A stretch of 64,000 bases of DNA from positions 48,533,616-48,597,615 of the forward strand of contig OZ038433.1 of assembly GCA_964036275.1 (NCBI GenBank). Reading direction: 5' to 3'. Positions within the stretch are counted from its first letter, which is position 1; each line of letters starts with the position of its first letter. Below the pieces are notes generated by a model that was given only the letters and a program-made list of their open reading frames with translations, did no database searches and was not told where the DNA came from. This stretch comes from Litoditis marina. Its lineage: Eukaryota > Nematoda > Chromadorea > Rhabditida > Rhabditidae. The position numbers and the translations under genes are program-made. Positions 1 to 13,462 of this stretch are shown piece by piece.

Positions 1-216
1 ATGCGGTGGGGGAGGGGTGTGCATTGAGAATAATTTGCAAGTTTCTGGAATAGTTTGGGAATTGTTGAGGAAATCGCTTCTAAAAGCACAGCTCATGCTT
101 GGCATACGGGGATTCAATTACACTATCACCAAACTCCTGAATCCTGATGGATGTTATTCCCAATTGCTTTGGAAAAAGGAGAATAATTCATCACATGCTG
201 TAGTTCAATGTTTCAG

Positions 217-3200
217 GCTCTGGTGCCGAACCGCTCCAAGCTCCAGATTGACTTCGATGACTCTGGCAACATCTTCTTCGAGGGACCACCCGAGGAGGTT
301 AAGGTGAGTAGATGCTGTCATTGAAAAGTTTGATGGTATTAGAAAGAAGTAAAATCGTATTATAAGATAAGATAATTAGATTCAATTAAATGAAATCTTC
401 ATCAAGTCTATGGATAGGGGATACCTAGACTCCTTAAAATAATAATTCTGTCGTATTTTCAGGAAGCTTTCTCCGTTCTTTCGTCCGAGGTCGAGAAACT
501 GACGAAGACCATGGCCATCGAAAAGGTCAAGGTTCATCCCTCTCTCCATCGCCACGTCATCGGAAGAGGCGGAGCTTTCAGTAAGTTGTTTTCATACACC
601 GGTAAAGTTGCCCAAGAGGCCACAAAATTTAAAAACTGCACTTTTTTTACCAATTCCGGAAGAAATGCCTTTTTTCATGAAAACCAAGAAGTTGGACGTA
701 TGTGTTCGTTGACTTGTCTCATTTTGTTGGTTTCTATGTGGAAATACATAAAGCCTGACGGACAAACGTATAGATCACATAAAAAGTTATAGATCACAGA
801 CTCTGCATCTTATTCGCTTTCACAGATCATAGCATCATAGTTGACCAATCGCGGAGCATTGACGCAAGATAGATATGAAAGATAGATGAGCCACCAGCCA
901 CTCATTATACCCTGAGTACATGTTAACTCTTAACTTGTTATCTCAACTTTGATAATTTCAGTCTCGAAGATCAAGGAAGAGGCCGATGTCCAGATCTCTA
1001 TTCCCAACGAGCAGACCAACTCGGATGAGATTACGATCGAGGGAAAGAAGGAGGGAGTGAAGAAGGCCGTCCAAGAGATCAAGGCCGTCGTCACCAAGAT
1101 TGTAAGTTAATCGTGGTCGTGGCGATTGCACTTTCGGTACATTTTACAAGTATCGCATTTTTTATCTTTGTATCATATCCATACCCAGAAATATTTCATC
1201 CAGCCGTCGAAAATACCAGGAGAATGGTATTTTTCTTCGGTCCCATTCAAATATCACCAACCGTCACCCGTGGTCTTAACGTTCCAGTTTTTAGCATTAA
1301 TATCTCTGCTGTAATGGTTGATGCGTTGTGCGTTCGCACAACGACTATTATTTATGTGATTCAAATAATGCATGGGATATTTCACAGCTATTCTATCATT
1401 CAATCGCCTGTGTCTTGTAGTAGTTTGTATAAAAAGAGGATTTCTTGAATTCTTCTTTTCATCGATAACTTTGCAGGAGAATGAGAAGTCTCGCGACATC
1501 ATCATCGAGCAGCGTCTCCACAAGATGATCATCGGAACCAAGGGATCCGAGATTGCCAAGATCCGCGACCAGTATCCCAATGTGGTCAGTTTTTCTCACC
1601 TACTCTCTCGTAAATCAGCTCACCTTTCTACAATCTGTTGATATATTTACAACTATTGTAAGCTCATTTCTGAAAATTGTATAATTTTCGGGTGTGTAAG
1701 ATGAGCTGAATCTGCAAAATTATCGTTTGCCTATGTGATTTGTTAGTGTTCTCGAATGAAATTAGAGCTGAAGGAGGACGATTATGTGGACCAATCCCGA
1801 GACATCGGTCCTTCAAACTGCAATTTAAAAATGTATTGCAGTTTGGAGGACTGAAGCTTTGGGATTGAGATCGCTCCACATAATCGTTATTCTTTAAGTT
1901 AAAGATATAAAATGTAGTAGATATAATGTGGTTTATTGGTCGAGAATGAAGTTTATTAAATGACGTGTTGTTGCAGGTTCTCTCGTTCCCCGATGCCAAC
2001 AAGAAGAGCGATGTGATCAACATCCGCGGAGACAAGAACGACGTGGACAAGGTGCACAAGATTCTGACCACCATCGCCAAGGACCTGGTGAGAATCGTTT
2101 TATTAACACATATTATCGTTCAAATAGTCTTAAAACCCAAAAAAAGAACTGATTCGTTCTTTGTCAAATTTGTGAAAATTGGACGAAAATGTATGTTGCT
2201 AACTCTGCTTATTCCAGGCCGAGTCCAACTTCCAGAAGTTCGTCCCCATCTTCAAGGAGTTCCACAAGCACATCATCGGCAAAGGAGGTGATTATTATAT
2301 GTGAAAAGAGATGATTTCAGTTTTCACAAATGTAGCATTATATTAAGAAATTATGTGCTTAGTGAAAGGTGCACTTAAAATCGTTCCGACACTCCTTTCA
2401 CGGAACACGACTTCCTTTTAAAATTTCACATAAATTTCGTGTCGTTTTATTTTCAAACAAATATAACACTAGTAGTTTATATAGTTCAATTTGGCAATAT
2501 TCGGTTGTAAACTTCTGTTTGTTTGTAGGCGCGACTATTCGCAAGATCCGCGAGGAGACGCAGACGAGAATCGACCTTCCCGAGGGAGATTCTGGAGAGG
2601 AGAAGATCTCGGTCACTGGAAAGAAGGAGAATGTGGAGAAGGCCATCGAGCAACTAAACAAGATCCAGAACGAACTGGTCAGCTTTTTATATCTAAATGG
2701 CCTTTTTTTCCGTTTCCAGGCTAAAAAATGAAGCTGAACATTGGACCATTTCAAGAAGTTCTCCTGAACCATAGTGCTAGTTCAGTAAAATGAGTGTGAT
2801 TGGGTGATTCGGCTTAAATGGAGTGAATGTGTGCAGTTGTAAAACTTTTTCGTACCTAAATTATCTTTTTTGGTATTTAAACTACCCTTATTGTATCTAA
2901 ATTACCTTTTTCCTGTTTCCAGGCTTCCATTGTTGTCGTGGAGATTGAGATCCCGGTGAAGGTGCAGTCCCGACTGCTGGGAGGAGGTCGCCGTCTCATA
3001 GCCGACATCCAGGAGGAGTGCGGAGGCGTCCACATCAAGTTCCCCGCCGAGAAGAGCGACTCCACTAAGGTATAGCATAGTTATTGATTGATTATTGATT
3101 AGTCAGACGGGTAGATGCTAGTGCTATATTAGGAGCTCCCAAGAGGATAGACCGACTTCAGCAAGGTTGTCGATAGTTATAAGTTGATTATTGATGGAAG

Positions 3201-6200
3201 GGTTTCAAATAATTCAATATCTATTAGTAGCGCGTTCAAGTGTGGCAGTACCTCTTTGAATACGGCAATAGGTCGACTGAGTAATTGGTAGAACATTGCT
3301 GCTGTTCATTAGTTGAATGTTGATTACTAATTTCAATTGATACTCAATAACTTGAATAAAATGTTTGCAGGTGACTATCCGTGGCCCCAAGGAGGACGCT
3401 GAAAAGGCTGAGAAGCTGCTGTCCACCCTCGCCAAGGACAAGGAACAGAATTTGTTGGAGGACACTGTCATCGCCAAGCCAGAGTTCCATCGGTTCCTCA
3501 TCGGAAAGGGAGGCGCCAAGATCAACAAGGTGAGAGAGTAGGCAGGTCGGGGAGACGCAGACTGGATGAGACCCACTACTCCAGGTTGCAATTGGTCAGC
3601 CAATTATGCAGTAGCCTCGACGAAAGAGTATGTCGGTCAGAGAGACGCAGACTAGCTGAGGCCCACCACCCACTATTGCCTTGTAACAACCTCGACGAGA
3701 GTATGTAGATCGGAGAGACGCAGACTGCCTGAGACTGATCCTATCTTCATCTTAACGAAATTGATGCTTCGCTCTTGTAACAATGTAGCTACGGTTTCAA
3801 AATGTTTATATTACCGATACGTGTTTTAGATGCGTGAGTCGTACGACGTGCGTGTGATGTTCCCCCGCGAGTCTGACACCGACAAGGAGACGATCATGTT
3901 GTTGGGAAAGAAAGAGGACGTGCTGAAGGTGAAGAAGGACCTCGAGGACGCTGTTAAGCAGCTGCAGGAGACGGTCGAGATCAAGGTGAGCTGCTGGCAG
4001 GTGGAAGAGGAAATATACTTGATCACCCAGGATAGGGGGTCCGGATCATCGTATCGATAGCGCAGTACGGTCTCAGGACGTCTCGTCGAAGAATAGACTG
4101 GTGATCGTTTCGAGAAAGCCTAAACTTTTGTGCGCAAGCGAAATTATCAATTTTATGTAAAATTATTATAGGGATGAACATGGGAAGGGTTTTGGAAACG
4201 AGCGTGTGTTATGAGAAAATTTATTTCACCGGTGGCCGTATTCACCAATGTCGCGGGACGGGAGGCTAAAAAAACTTTTCACGTCTCTGAACCCTCCTGA
4301 CCAGTACACTATTTTGTGCTCTACCTTCTCGCGGGACGGTATTTTAGCTTCTCTAGGATTGGTGAATACGGCCGCAGGAAGTGGGGTTTTTGTTACTTCG
4401 AACGGATTGGCGATTGATCTACTAGAATGCTGCTTCTGTTGTTAATATGGTTGTTGCCGTTGTTGTTGTCATGTGGCAGTTTGATGTTGTGATGGTCTGT
4501 TTGTAGATGGAGGTCGACTCGAAACACCACAAGCACTTCATCGTACGTGGAGCCGCCGTCCTAAAGGAGATCCAGGAGCAGAATGGAGGAGTCTCCGTCT
4601 CCTTCCCAAAGGTAATCACAATTAGGCCCCGCCCACTTTTCAGTTGTCAATCGATATCAGATTTTGTAGTTGACGCGCATGATTTTACCGTAGTTTTTTT
4701 GCTACCGTGCTAGATTTTCAAATGTTGTTCAAACGATATTGGGTAGGAATTTATATTGTGACAACGACGCATGATTTTGATTGTAGTTTTCCGCAACCAG
4801 CCAGAATTTTTCAGCTTTTCTCGAAGAGATGACTTAGAGATTTCGATTGTGAGGTGTAGTTTGTATTTGATGTTGTGCTCCCCCCAGCTAAGTGTTGTGT
4901 TGTCTCAGGCTGGTGACGGTACCACCGTGTCCATCAAGGGCTCCAAGCAGTGCGCCGAGTCGGCCAAGATTCGTATCGAAGAGATTGTCGACGACATTGT
5001 AAGTTTACAGAGAGAAGGGGTCGTATATCGACAGCCCCCAGCTAGATTGTTCAGCCAATTTTATCAGCCACAATTAGAGAGTGTGCAGATCAGAGATACG
5101 CAGACTGTCTTGGCCTGTCGCCTGTCGGTGATCCCATTGATATGCGTGCTCTCTCACTTTGTCGTGGCTGACCTATTGCAGAAATTTGATTCCACGTTTC
5201 TGATTAACCAGGAGATGCCATGATTGGCGTCTTTTTCTCGAAACTTGCGAGTATATAACCAGTTTTCGCAATAAGGAAACTTTAATGATTTCGAAAAAAA
5301 TTTAATCCCCTTTGAAGGACAGTTGAACTTTGCTGATATTTGCGAATAGGACGTTAGGAGGCATGGTCCAGATGATGCAATTAGAACGAATACATAATTA
5401 TTCTTACTTTATAACTTTATAACTTTTTTCTCTTCAGGAGAGACACGTCTCGATCCAGGTGGAGATCCCCAACCAGTACCATCGTCAGCTGTTGGCCAAC
5501 CGCGGTCAGAAGGTGCACGACATTCAGTCGAAGCACAATGTCCAGATCCGATTCCCCGACAGAAGAAGAGGTACGTCTCTCTCCCTCTCGTTATCTCTCT
5601 CTCTTTCTCACCCCCCCCCCCCCCCTCTCTTTATCTCTCTCTCTCCCTTCACTCTAATGCAGAAGAATTCAAAAGTCTTTATTTAGTCTCACTCGAATGT
5701 TTCAGTCTATAATATGGTAAATCTTAGAAGATAGTCTATAATTTATGGTCAATCTCAGATGCCGATGCTGAGGAGTCTGCCCCCGCCTCTGACGTGGTGA
5801 CCATCTCCGGTCGCGACAGTCGTTGTGAGACGGCCAAGGAAGACCTTCTGGCCCTGGTCCCCATTCAGAAGACCATCAACGTACCCGTCGACGCACACAG
5901 AATGCTCATCGGAAGAGGAGGAGAAACGGTCAGATTTGGCTAGATGCTGGGGTTAACTAGCTGAGATAACAGTTTTTACAATTGTTTTCTTCTCACTCAA
6001 TGTCACATTCACAACTCTCATGTGGAGTTTACGTAGAAATAGTCATTCCACTAAAAACGTTCTGGTAAAACTATTCTTGTTTGCCGAAAAATCAGCCTTT
6101 TGAAATACAAACGCGGATCGCACATAAAACTAATTGAGATCTTATATCAGTGAGGTGAACATGTGAGTGAGGTTTTATGGTTGTCCAAGATATCTTTTCT

Positions 6201-8274
6201 GGTTTACAACTGCCAAATGTTTCAGGTGCGCAAGCTGATGCAGGACAACGACGTGAACATCTCGATCCCGAAGGGCGAGACTGGCTCCGAGGAGATTATT
6301 GTCACCGGACAGGCGGAGAACGTAGACTCGGCCATGGAGGACATCAAGGACAAGATGAAGCAGTACGAGGCTGATGCCGAGGATAGAGTGCGTTATTTGG
6401 GGGTTACGGTAATGGTAGGGGTGGGGGTAGTTATGGGTAATAGAATATAGTGGCGATTGTTGTGGTTATGGCTAGTAGTGTAGTGACACTAATATTGCTA
6501 GTTTGGGATAGTTTTGTCTTAAAGTGGTTCACCAATGACGTTTAATTTCTATTTTTCTCAAATAGCGATCAAAATGGTTAAAAACTGGTTTGATTTGATC
6601 CAGAATTGTAGAAAAAAGGTATATTTGTCTTTATGTGAAGGGAAATTGTATTTGATTGGAAGCTGATAATCAAATTATTGAGTGTCTAGTTTTATTTTAC
6701 CTATATCTTTTCAGCGTATGAAGTCGTTCCAAGTGGTGATTGAGATTCCCGCCGAATACCACCAGCGAATCATCGGACCCAAGGGATCCATCGTGAACGC
6801 TCTTCGCGAGAAATTCGATGTTCAGATCAGTCTGCCCCGCGGAGAAACTCCTTCTGATGAAATCACCATCCAGGGTACGCTTTGTACTTTGTATAGATAT
6901 CGATTTTTGTCAGGGTGTTCAATTCAAATTTTCTCGACGAGTTGTGGCAAGTATTCAAAGTGTTACCTAGACATGAGCTAAATAGATGAATTACGCCATC
7001 CAGCGTACGCTTTGTCGATAGATATGGATTTGTTCGCAGTTTATTAAATCTTGATTAGTTTTTGCCGGGATTCAAGGTTTTATAAAATAGACCTCATTAC
7101 GCGAAGTACATATATGTAATGTTTGGTAGTTATGGTAACATTATTGTGTTTTTGTCTTCAGGTTATGAGGATAAGGCCCGCAGCTGTGCTGCCGAAATCG
7201 AGGAAATGATTGCCGACATTCGCTCCATGTTCACACAGGAAGTTGCTCTGGACGCTCGCTGTCACCCACGTCTCATCGGACAACGCGGAAAGAATCTGAA
7301 GAAGGTGAAACATTTGGACGAGTTAGAATAACTGTAACTGACGAGTGAGAATACCGTACTAGATTTCCGTAGATAATTTGGTATATCTCAAGAAGGTGAA
7401 ACATTGGACGAATTAGAATGAATCACTCTATTTGCTGGGCTCGTCTATCGAATGAATGCACCTAGGTTCTCGTAGTTTGGTTTCTATAAATTGTGACAAC
7501 TTTAGATCAAATATAAGAGAGTAGCATTTGTATTTTTGCTCCCAGCTTGCTCTTGTCTTTTGCATACCTCAAAAAGCCCAAAACTGGTTTAGTAAAATGA
7601 AAATCCTGAAAATAACTGATGATGTTGTTCAGATCATGGAAGATTACAACGTGGAGGTGCGTTTCTCGCGCGACGCGGCCAACCCCAACCTGGTGGTTGT
7701 GGCTGGAAAGAACGAGGACTCCGTCTACGACTGTATCGATCATCTGAGAAACGAGGAGGAGGACTACCTGCAGGAGCATCAGGATCGCGTACGTTTTTCA
7801 TGGATATACTTTTTATTACAGTTGATATATACATTTAAAGTATTTACAAAATACAGTAAGGGTGGCGAATGTAGTCCAAAACTATGACAATCTAGTTTTT
7901 GCGTTTAAAAGAGTTTCGAGTTCATGTAAATGTAAAAAATGTGCGTGAAATTGCTTTAGGAACTGCTTTCGCCAATATAGCCTATGATCCGTACTCTTAG
8001 TGGCTTAGCTTTAGAAAAGTGTTATCAGTTGTAATGTTGTAAAAAGGGAACTAACGGAATGACGTGAATTTGTGACCTCTTGTTAATTGCCCCTTTCCTT
8101 CAGGATCAATACCGTGTGCAGCGTGTGGCTGAGCCGGTGGCCGCCGCGGCGCCCAAGAAGGTTCAGATGAACAATTCCCCCTGGCAGATGGACATGGAAC
8201 AGTTCCCCGACATGGGTGCACCTGCACCCACCGCCAATGCCGCCGGAGCCTGGGGCGCCGGCCGTCGTTGGTAG
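217..8274 (+). CDS. Vigilin (HDLBP-type multi-KH RNA-binding protein), 5'-partial
   Basis: RNA-binding scaffold protein of the vigilin family, linked in animals and yeast to translation, mRNA stability and heterochromatin. Exons: 217-303, 463-580, 962-1101, 1477-1584, 1977-2087, 2218-2287, 2529-2677, 2923-3069, 3371-3529, 3830-3985, 4507-4611, 4909-4998, 5438-5570, 5759-5928, 6226-6387, 6715-6874, 7162-7304, 7633-7788, 8104-8274 (TAG at 8272-8274). They sum to 2535 nt, open throughout, giving 844 residues. Ten KH units follow the tail of an earlier one. Seven keep the GXXG loop (GRGG, GTKG, GKGG, GKGG, GRGG, GPKG, GQRG). Three are degenerate (GGGR near 2980, VRGA near 4545, ANRG near 5495), as is common in vigilins. 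The tail is Ala/Pro rich and ends GAWGAGRRW. Vigilins usually have 14-15 KH domains, so the first exons lie upstream of the window. Glycine codons are mostly GGA, as in highly expressed nematode genes. Confidence 0.95.
1771..1893. repeat. MITE family A, copy 1 (vigilin intron 4)
   Basis: About 120-bp palindromic element. The ends are inverted copies of GGACGATTATGTGGACCAAT, and the centre is a second inverted repeat built on CAAACTGCAAT / ATTGCAGTTTG. Eight whole or partial copies lie in this window. No coding capacity. I could not fix the target-site duplication. Confidence 0.85.
4226..4376. repeat. Fold-back element in vigilin intron 10
   Basis: Ends are perfect inverted copies of GGCCGTATTCACCAAT (about 4232-4247 and 4357-4372), around inner matches such as CGCGGGACGG. 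A degenerate relative with a similar ...TACCCACCAAT / GGATACGGCCAC pair lies near 22,990-23,070. Confidence 0.7.
5578..5650. repeat. CT-rich tract with a poly-C run (vigilin intron 13)
   Basis: Low-complexity CT repeats around an uninterrupted C run of about 15, close behind the exon 13 donor. No coding signal. Confidence 0.8.
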
Positions 8275-8656
8275 ATCACAAACAACAACAACAACAACCC
8301 GTTCTCATTGCTATCCCCACCGAAATCCACCGTTTGACCCCCTCTCTCTTGGAAAATTGCACTTTTCACTGTAGTATTTGTTATCACCCCCCGTCTAGGG
8401 ACATTTGTGTTTTTGGTTTGGTTGTTTTTCGTCTTCTATGTTATTTTTGCCTGATATTCTCTAGGCGGTTTGTTTTGTGTTACAAAGTGCCTTATCGAAA
8501 GTAGTGAGTATTGTCACCAACGGGAATACATGAACTAGTACTGTGAAAGTCCAAAAATGTTTCATAATTTATTTTTTCTTCAGATATTTATTGTTTTAGA
8601 CCTTTTTTCTTTACAAGTTTGTGAAGTACATAACATATAATAATTTATTGTCTCTA

Positions 8657-8662
8657 AATAAA
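8657..8662 (+). promoter_or_regulatory. Probable polyadenylation signal of vigilin
   Basis: AATAAA about 385 nt after the vigilin stop codon, within an AT-rich 3' UTR. It is the first AATAAA downstream of the stop. Confidence 0.55.
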
Positions 8663-8666
8663 TAGT

Positions 8667-11600
8667 TGGTGGTGATTGTTGTTTTTAGTGAATTTTTAAA
8701 GATGAAGGAAATCTTAAATCAAACTTGTCGAACTGACATCAACAATGAGTATGAGAGGGCGAGAAAGGTGAAAAATAAAAAAAATTCCGTTATCACATGT
8801 TTCGGTAACTGTTTCACATGGAGTTGCCCTAGGATGAATTCAAAATCAATTTTATATCACGTTTTTGTCAGTACTGCGTACCTTTATTGATGTACGTTAT
8901 ATGTATTGCGTGAAACATGGTTGCGCGATAACATTGTAAACCATTTATGCCTTCTCATTCAGTTACCCCTTGAAATACTTGGGTGTGAGTGGAGCTATAC
9001 TATCAATCATTATTTCAATTACTATCAATCATTATTCATCATATTATTTATTTATTTATCAATCATTCGTCCGATTCGCCTATGAAACCATGCACATTGT
9101 TTACAGAATTGTGGTTTTTCAAAACGTCCTCACATCCTCACATTAAAAATTTCGGTGCTGGAAAAATTTGGCGTTTCCTTCGGAGTTTTTTGAGGAGGAA
9201 TTTATCATTTTCGTCACAATCTTTCGATCATCTCCAAGATACCCACTCAGTTCTAGATGGGCAACCAGAATGAGTCATTCAAAATTAAAAATCATCAAAG
9301 TAAAACTTTTTCGAAAGTGAAAGTCATTAAGTACAGTTGAGAATCAGAAATAAAGTTTCCAAAATTTTTCGTTACTTTTCTTCTTTCCCAAATCCTGACT
9401 AAAAGTGATTTAATGACTTTCACTTTTAGGTGATTTTTAATTTAGTGATAAATTCCCCCTCAAAAAACACCGGGAAACGGAAACGCCACAAAAGTTCTCC
9501 AGCACCGAAATTTGAAATGAGAGGGTGGCTTATGTTTCGTTGACATATCTGTATTTGTTTCAACACCTTGTTCTGCAAAACTAACTTCAGAATTTTTTGT
9601 CAATAAGTAAGGCGTAAAACATTCCGGTGCGGTAGCTTTTGTTTACCATGCTACACTTCTGAATCGCATTAGAAATGAAGGATGCATGACAGTTATTTAC
9701 CGAAGTTATTTACTGAAAACTGTCAATCGATTCGATGTTTTCTCGAATAGGTTGTCAAATCAGGAAGACAAAAAATAGATTAAGATACTACCGAAAAAAA
9801 GTTGATGGTAATCTCGAGTTTTTTTCCGAGTTGCAAGATAGATAAAACTTCATTGATAACTCCAAATTAGTCAGCCGCGTATTGTATTTTCCTTGAAAAA
9901 CTCCTCTGAAGACAGTGATTAGCTGATTCCCAGGTCAGTTCTCAGCGAAATTCTCTGCTGTCTTTTATTTACGGTCTGGAACACAAATTTCACTCGATCT
10001 ATATGTAAAGTTCATGAATTTGACTTGCCAGCTATAAAAGTTGTGTGGTTTGCTGTAGGAAAAGTTTAGGTCAACAGTTTCAGATTTAGGGGATATTACT
10101 ACAGCTTCTGATGTGTTTACTCTTATACAATAATGAACACTGAATCCAAATTGACAAAATTTTATGAAATCCGACCCAGAAATGTAGTGTGTTATTCTTC
10201 TTTCTCCTCCCTCAACCACTGCACAAACCAAAGAAACTGAAAAAACTTGGAAAAGTACAATTCGTTAGTTATGTTGTACCACTCTACCTGTAATGTATCA
10301 AACTTTATAACTTTACACCACAATTGAGCAAGTTTTCGAGTTCTGGGCAAAAGAGTTCCTCTTGGAAAACTTTCGGACTGTGTGCATCTAAATTTCGAAC
10401 TCACAAATATTCTGTTCTTTTTAGAAAATATATAGTTTGACTACAACACGACAATGACATTGAATACCAAACGACGCTGTGCTGCTAATGATTTGTTATC
10501 TAAGCTCATTCAATATAAGAAGATTGTAGAACGCGTCTGAATGTATCGCTGATATTATATAGGACCGTCCTCGAAGGGCGTCTTTGATTTCTCTAGCAAG
10601 TTAGGTTTATGCCCCAGGCGAGATTTGAGCGCGATTCTAAGAGTTGCAATCAATTGACCTAGACTATTCGCTCAGAGAAAAGCGGGCGATACAGCACATC
10701 TAGCTCTGAACCGTAGTTTGAACCCACCAAGTCTCAAATGTGACTCAAAAAGTGAACTACAAATCTGATTATTTCATCCAAACTATAACCCCAATGTGGT
10801 TAATCCCTCTAATTAGTGTTACCTTCCATTCGGTTTCTCCGGACGCATGTAAGCCGCGAAAAAACCGTGTGTCTTGGAAACTTTCTCGAAGAGGAACAAT
10901 GATGCCATCACGGAAGACGTGTTACTGTCTGAAAACATGAGGATTATATTTTTAGTAAAAGATCAAGAAGGTAAACCTGTTTGTAAAAACGAGATCTCGG
11001 GTTCAATAATACTAGTTCATTCATTCTGTCGTACAAGCATTACCATCGAACTGACATGAGCACGATAAGTGTGAATACAAAAATTCATTACAATGATAAC
11101 ACAGAAAGTTCTACATGGTATGGCTCCATGCAAAATTTTTGACAGTGTGGCTACAACTTTTTGTTATTTCAACTGTATAAATATTAAAGTAGTAAACGGG
11201 TTATTATATAAAGGTAGAAAACCAACCATTCTCAAGGGGCCTCCATCTAAAGTAATCAACGGCGGTGCCATCGAGAGATCGCCAAACATCGGTTGAAACC
11301 AGGCCCAACCACACGGCAGAAGAAGATAGTTTTATGCTGGTGAGATAGTCTGTATATGACGAGATTGTTCGGAGTCTCTTATTTCTGTGATTATCAGACT
11401 AACCTACAATACTTATACATGCAAAGTAAGAGTATCGATATCGATCGAGCGTTTATGTCGACGATAAGTGATTTTTGTACGTGTTCACACCAAAGTTCTG
11501 ACTTTGTTCCATACCGGAACGTTTCACTAACAGTTGCAAGTACAAGCAGCTGGAGGTCGTACATGTATATTGGAACAATGTGTACTCCTGTCTCACCCAA

Positions 11601-11832
11601 TGCATTATGCATGTCACTGTCACTGTAAGGTACGAAACGAGTGCCATCATCTTTCTGACATGCATTTGACGCTGAAGACCATTCTCCCTCTGAATTAGTT
11701 CAACTAGTTTTCCGTGTAGATGTTGAAAGCTAGAGGTTGATTTCAGAAGTTGACTCACTTGGTTCCGTTCATATTTTCACCTATGACCTGAGGTAGTATT
11801 CATGGAAAATCATCAGATTCTGAAAAAAGCAC
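8667..11832. other. Gene-poor stretch after vigilin
   Basis: Only short, unsupported open frames are seen. The recognisable content is one large inverted repeat (9150-9520), listed separately. No RNA gene was recognised. Confidence 0.5.
9150..9520. repeat. Large fold-back element, about 370 bp
   Basis: The outer arms pair AAATTTCGGTGCTGGA (from about 9150) with TCCAGCACCGAAATTT (ending about 9520). Further pairs lie inside: GGCGTTTCC with GGAAACGCC, and GAAAGTCATTAA with TTAATGACTTTC. The arms are imperfect, about 150 bp each, around a short spacer. No open frame is conserved. Confidence 0.75.
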
Positions 11833-13321
11833 ATGACTGGCCATCTTGATCGAAATAAGATAATTTCTGAGCATCGACATGGTTTCCGAAAAGGTAAATC
11901 TGTTGAAACACAGATGCTAAAATGCGTAAATGATTGGACGCTTGCTACTGATATGAATAGATTCACTGATGTAGTCAATTTTGACTTTTCTAAAGCATTT
12001 GATCGAGTCTCACATCCTAAGTTATTGTACAAGTTATGAGCCCTTGGCTTCCACGACCATACAGTCAAATGGATTGAAAAGTTTCTATCAGACAGAACTT
12101 TTCAAATTAAAGTTAAAGAAAGTTTATCTGACGTGTTCACAATAACTAGTGGTGTACCTCAAGGTGGGGCTCTCTCTCCACTGCTATTCAGTGCTTACAC
12201 TTGCGAAGTACCCAGTTTACTTCTCAAACCGGGTTTAGTAAGTTGCAAGGTTTTTGCAGATGATTCGAAAATTTACCAAAATTTCGCAGAAAATGAAAGT
12301 AGAGTACATTTGCAAGAGTCCATTGACACTATGTATTCTTGGTCGGTTCAGTGGGAGTTACCTTTGTCAGTGGAAAAAACCAAAGTGCTTCACATTGGTA
12401 GTAGAAATCCTAAGAATGTGTACAACGTAAATGGAACTATGATAGGTGGTTGTGAAACTGTACGTGACTTAGGTTTCACTATTGCAAGTAGTCTAACCTT
12501 TGCCGATCATTGCAAGCGGATAGTTGCTGCTGCAAAGAGAAGAACATTTAATATGTTCAAGTGTTTGAAATTGAAAAATAACTTGACATGGATTACGGTT
12601 CACAAAACATACATCCGTCCGCTTGTTGAAAGTGGTTGTACTGTCTTCAACTCCGAAAGAATGTATGTTAGAGCGATTGAATCGGTGCAGAATGACTTTA
12701 CTAGAAAGTTGTTCATGCGACAAGGAGGTTATAGCTACTGCAAAATACCGTCCGCTGAGTTTAGAAACCGAAAGCTAGGTCTTGATTCACTTGAAAAACG
12801 ACGCAAAGTGTTTGACATGATTATGGTACACAAAATTGTTAACGAACAATCAGGCCTCACTGCATTAAACTTCTATAAATTCGCGCACAAGGGGTGCGAG
12901 TTTGAAATTACGTTTCAGTGCGCCGAAATTCAAAACTAGAGCACAGTTTTTCACTATAAGAGCTGGCTCGAAATACTTGAAGATAACCAAGAATAAAACA
13001 ATGCCGCTATCTGTCAAAAGCATGAAAAGGTACTTGCTGGAAACCGTTAACTAGGTTTAGAACTGAACGTATCTGTTGGTTTCCATTATTTGTAGTCTAA
13101 TGCATTGTGTTACACCTTGTTCAGTTCTGATTGTACTTTCGTGACAACTATTATATATACATCGTGTTACTGTAGTCCTTACTGCATTGTGTTCATATTT
13201 CATTCTGTGACTGTATTCTCCAATGTTGTATCTCAACTTCTGGTTTCTTCTTACTTTTTCATTCTTATTTTTCATATTTTTCACGCTTTTATTTGCGTAA
13301 TAAATCATCATCATCATCATC
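11833..13321 (+). mobile_element. 5'-truncated, broken non-LTR retrotransposon (CR1/jockey-like RT)
   Basis: Reverse-transcriptase fragment in one frame from 11833. Visible RT blocks are HGFRKGKS, DFSKAFDRVSH, SGVPQGGALSPLLF and the catalytic FADD near 12,253, followed by the C-terminal thumb-like region. It is dead in three ways: the N-terminal endonuclease and early RT blocks are missing, a TGA at 12037-12039 interrupts the frame, and a frameshift near 12,890 moves the last part into another frame that ends near 13,051. The 3' end is a short (ATC)n tract at about 13,306-13,321, a tail type seen in CR1/RTE/jockey-group elements. Truncation at the 5' end with a simple-repeat 3' tail fits target-primed reverse transcription. 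The exact clade needs a phylogeny. Confidence 0.85.
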
Positions 13322-13375
13322 CTTTTCATTTCAAACTGCATTACTTCACAATAAGCATGCGATAATTATGTGCTC

Positions 13376-13462
13376 TCACATCCCACCGGGACACGAGTGC
13401 GGCGAAATAGTGCGCACAGCGAGAAACGCAGAGTGGGATGATACTGCAGGAATGTTTTGGCT
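13376..13462. repeat. MITE family C, partial copy
   Basis: Matches the right half of the fuller copies at 21,168 and 61,312: GCGAAATAGTG, then CAGCGAGA, then ACGCAG. The left half is absent. Confidence 0.6.
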
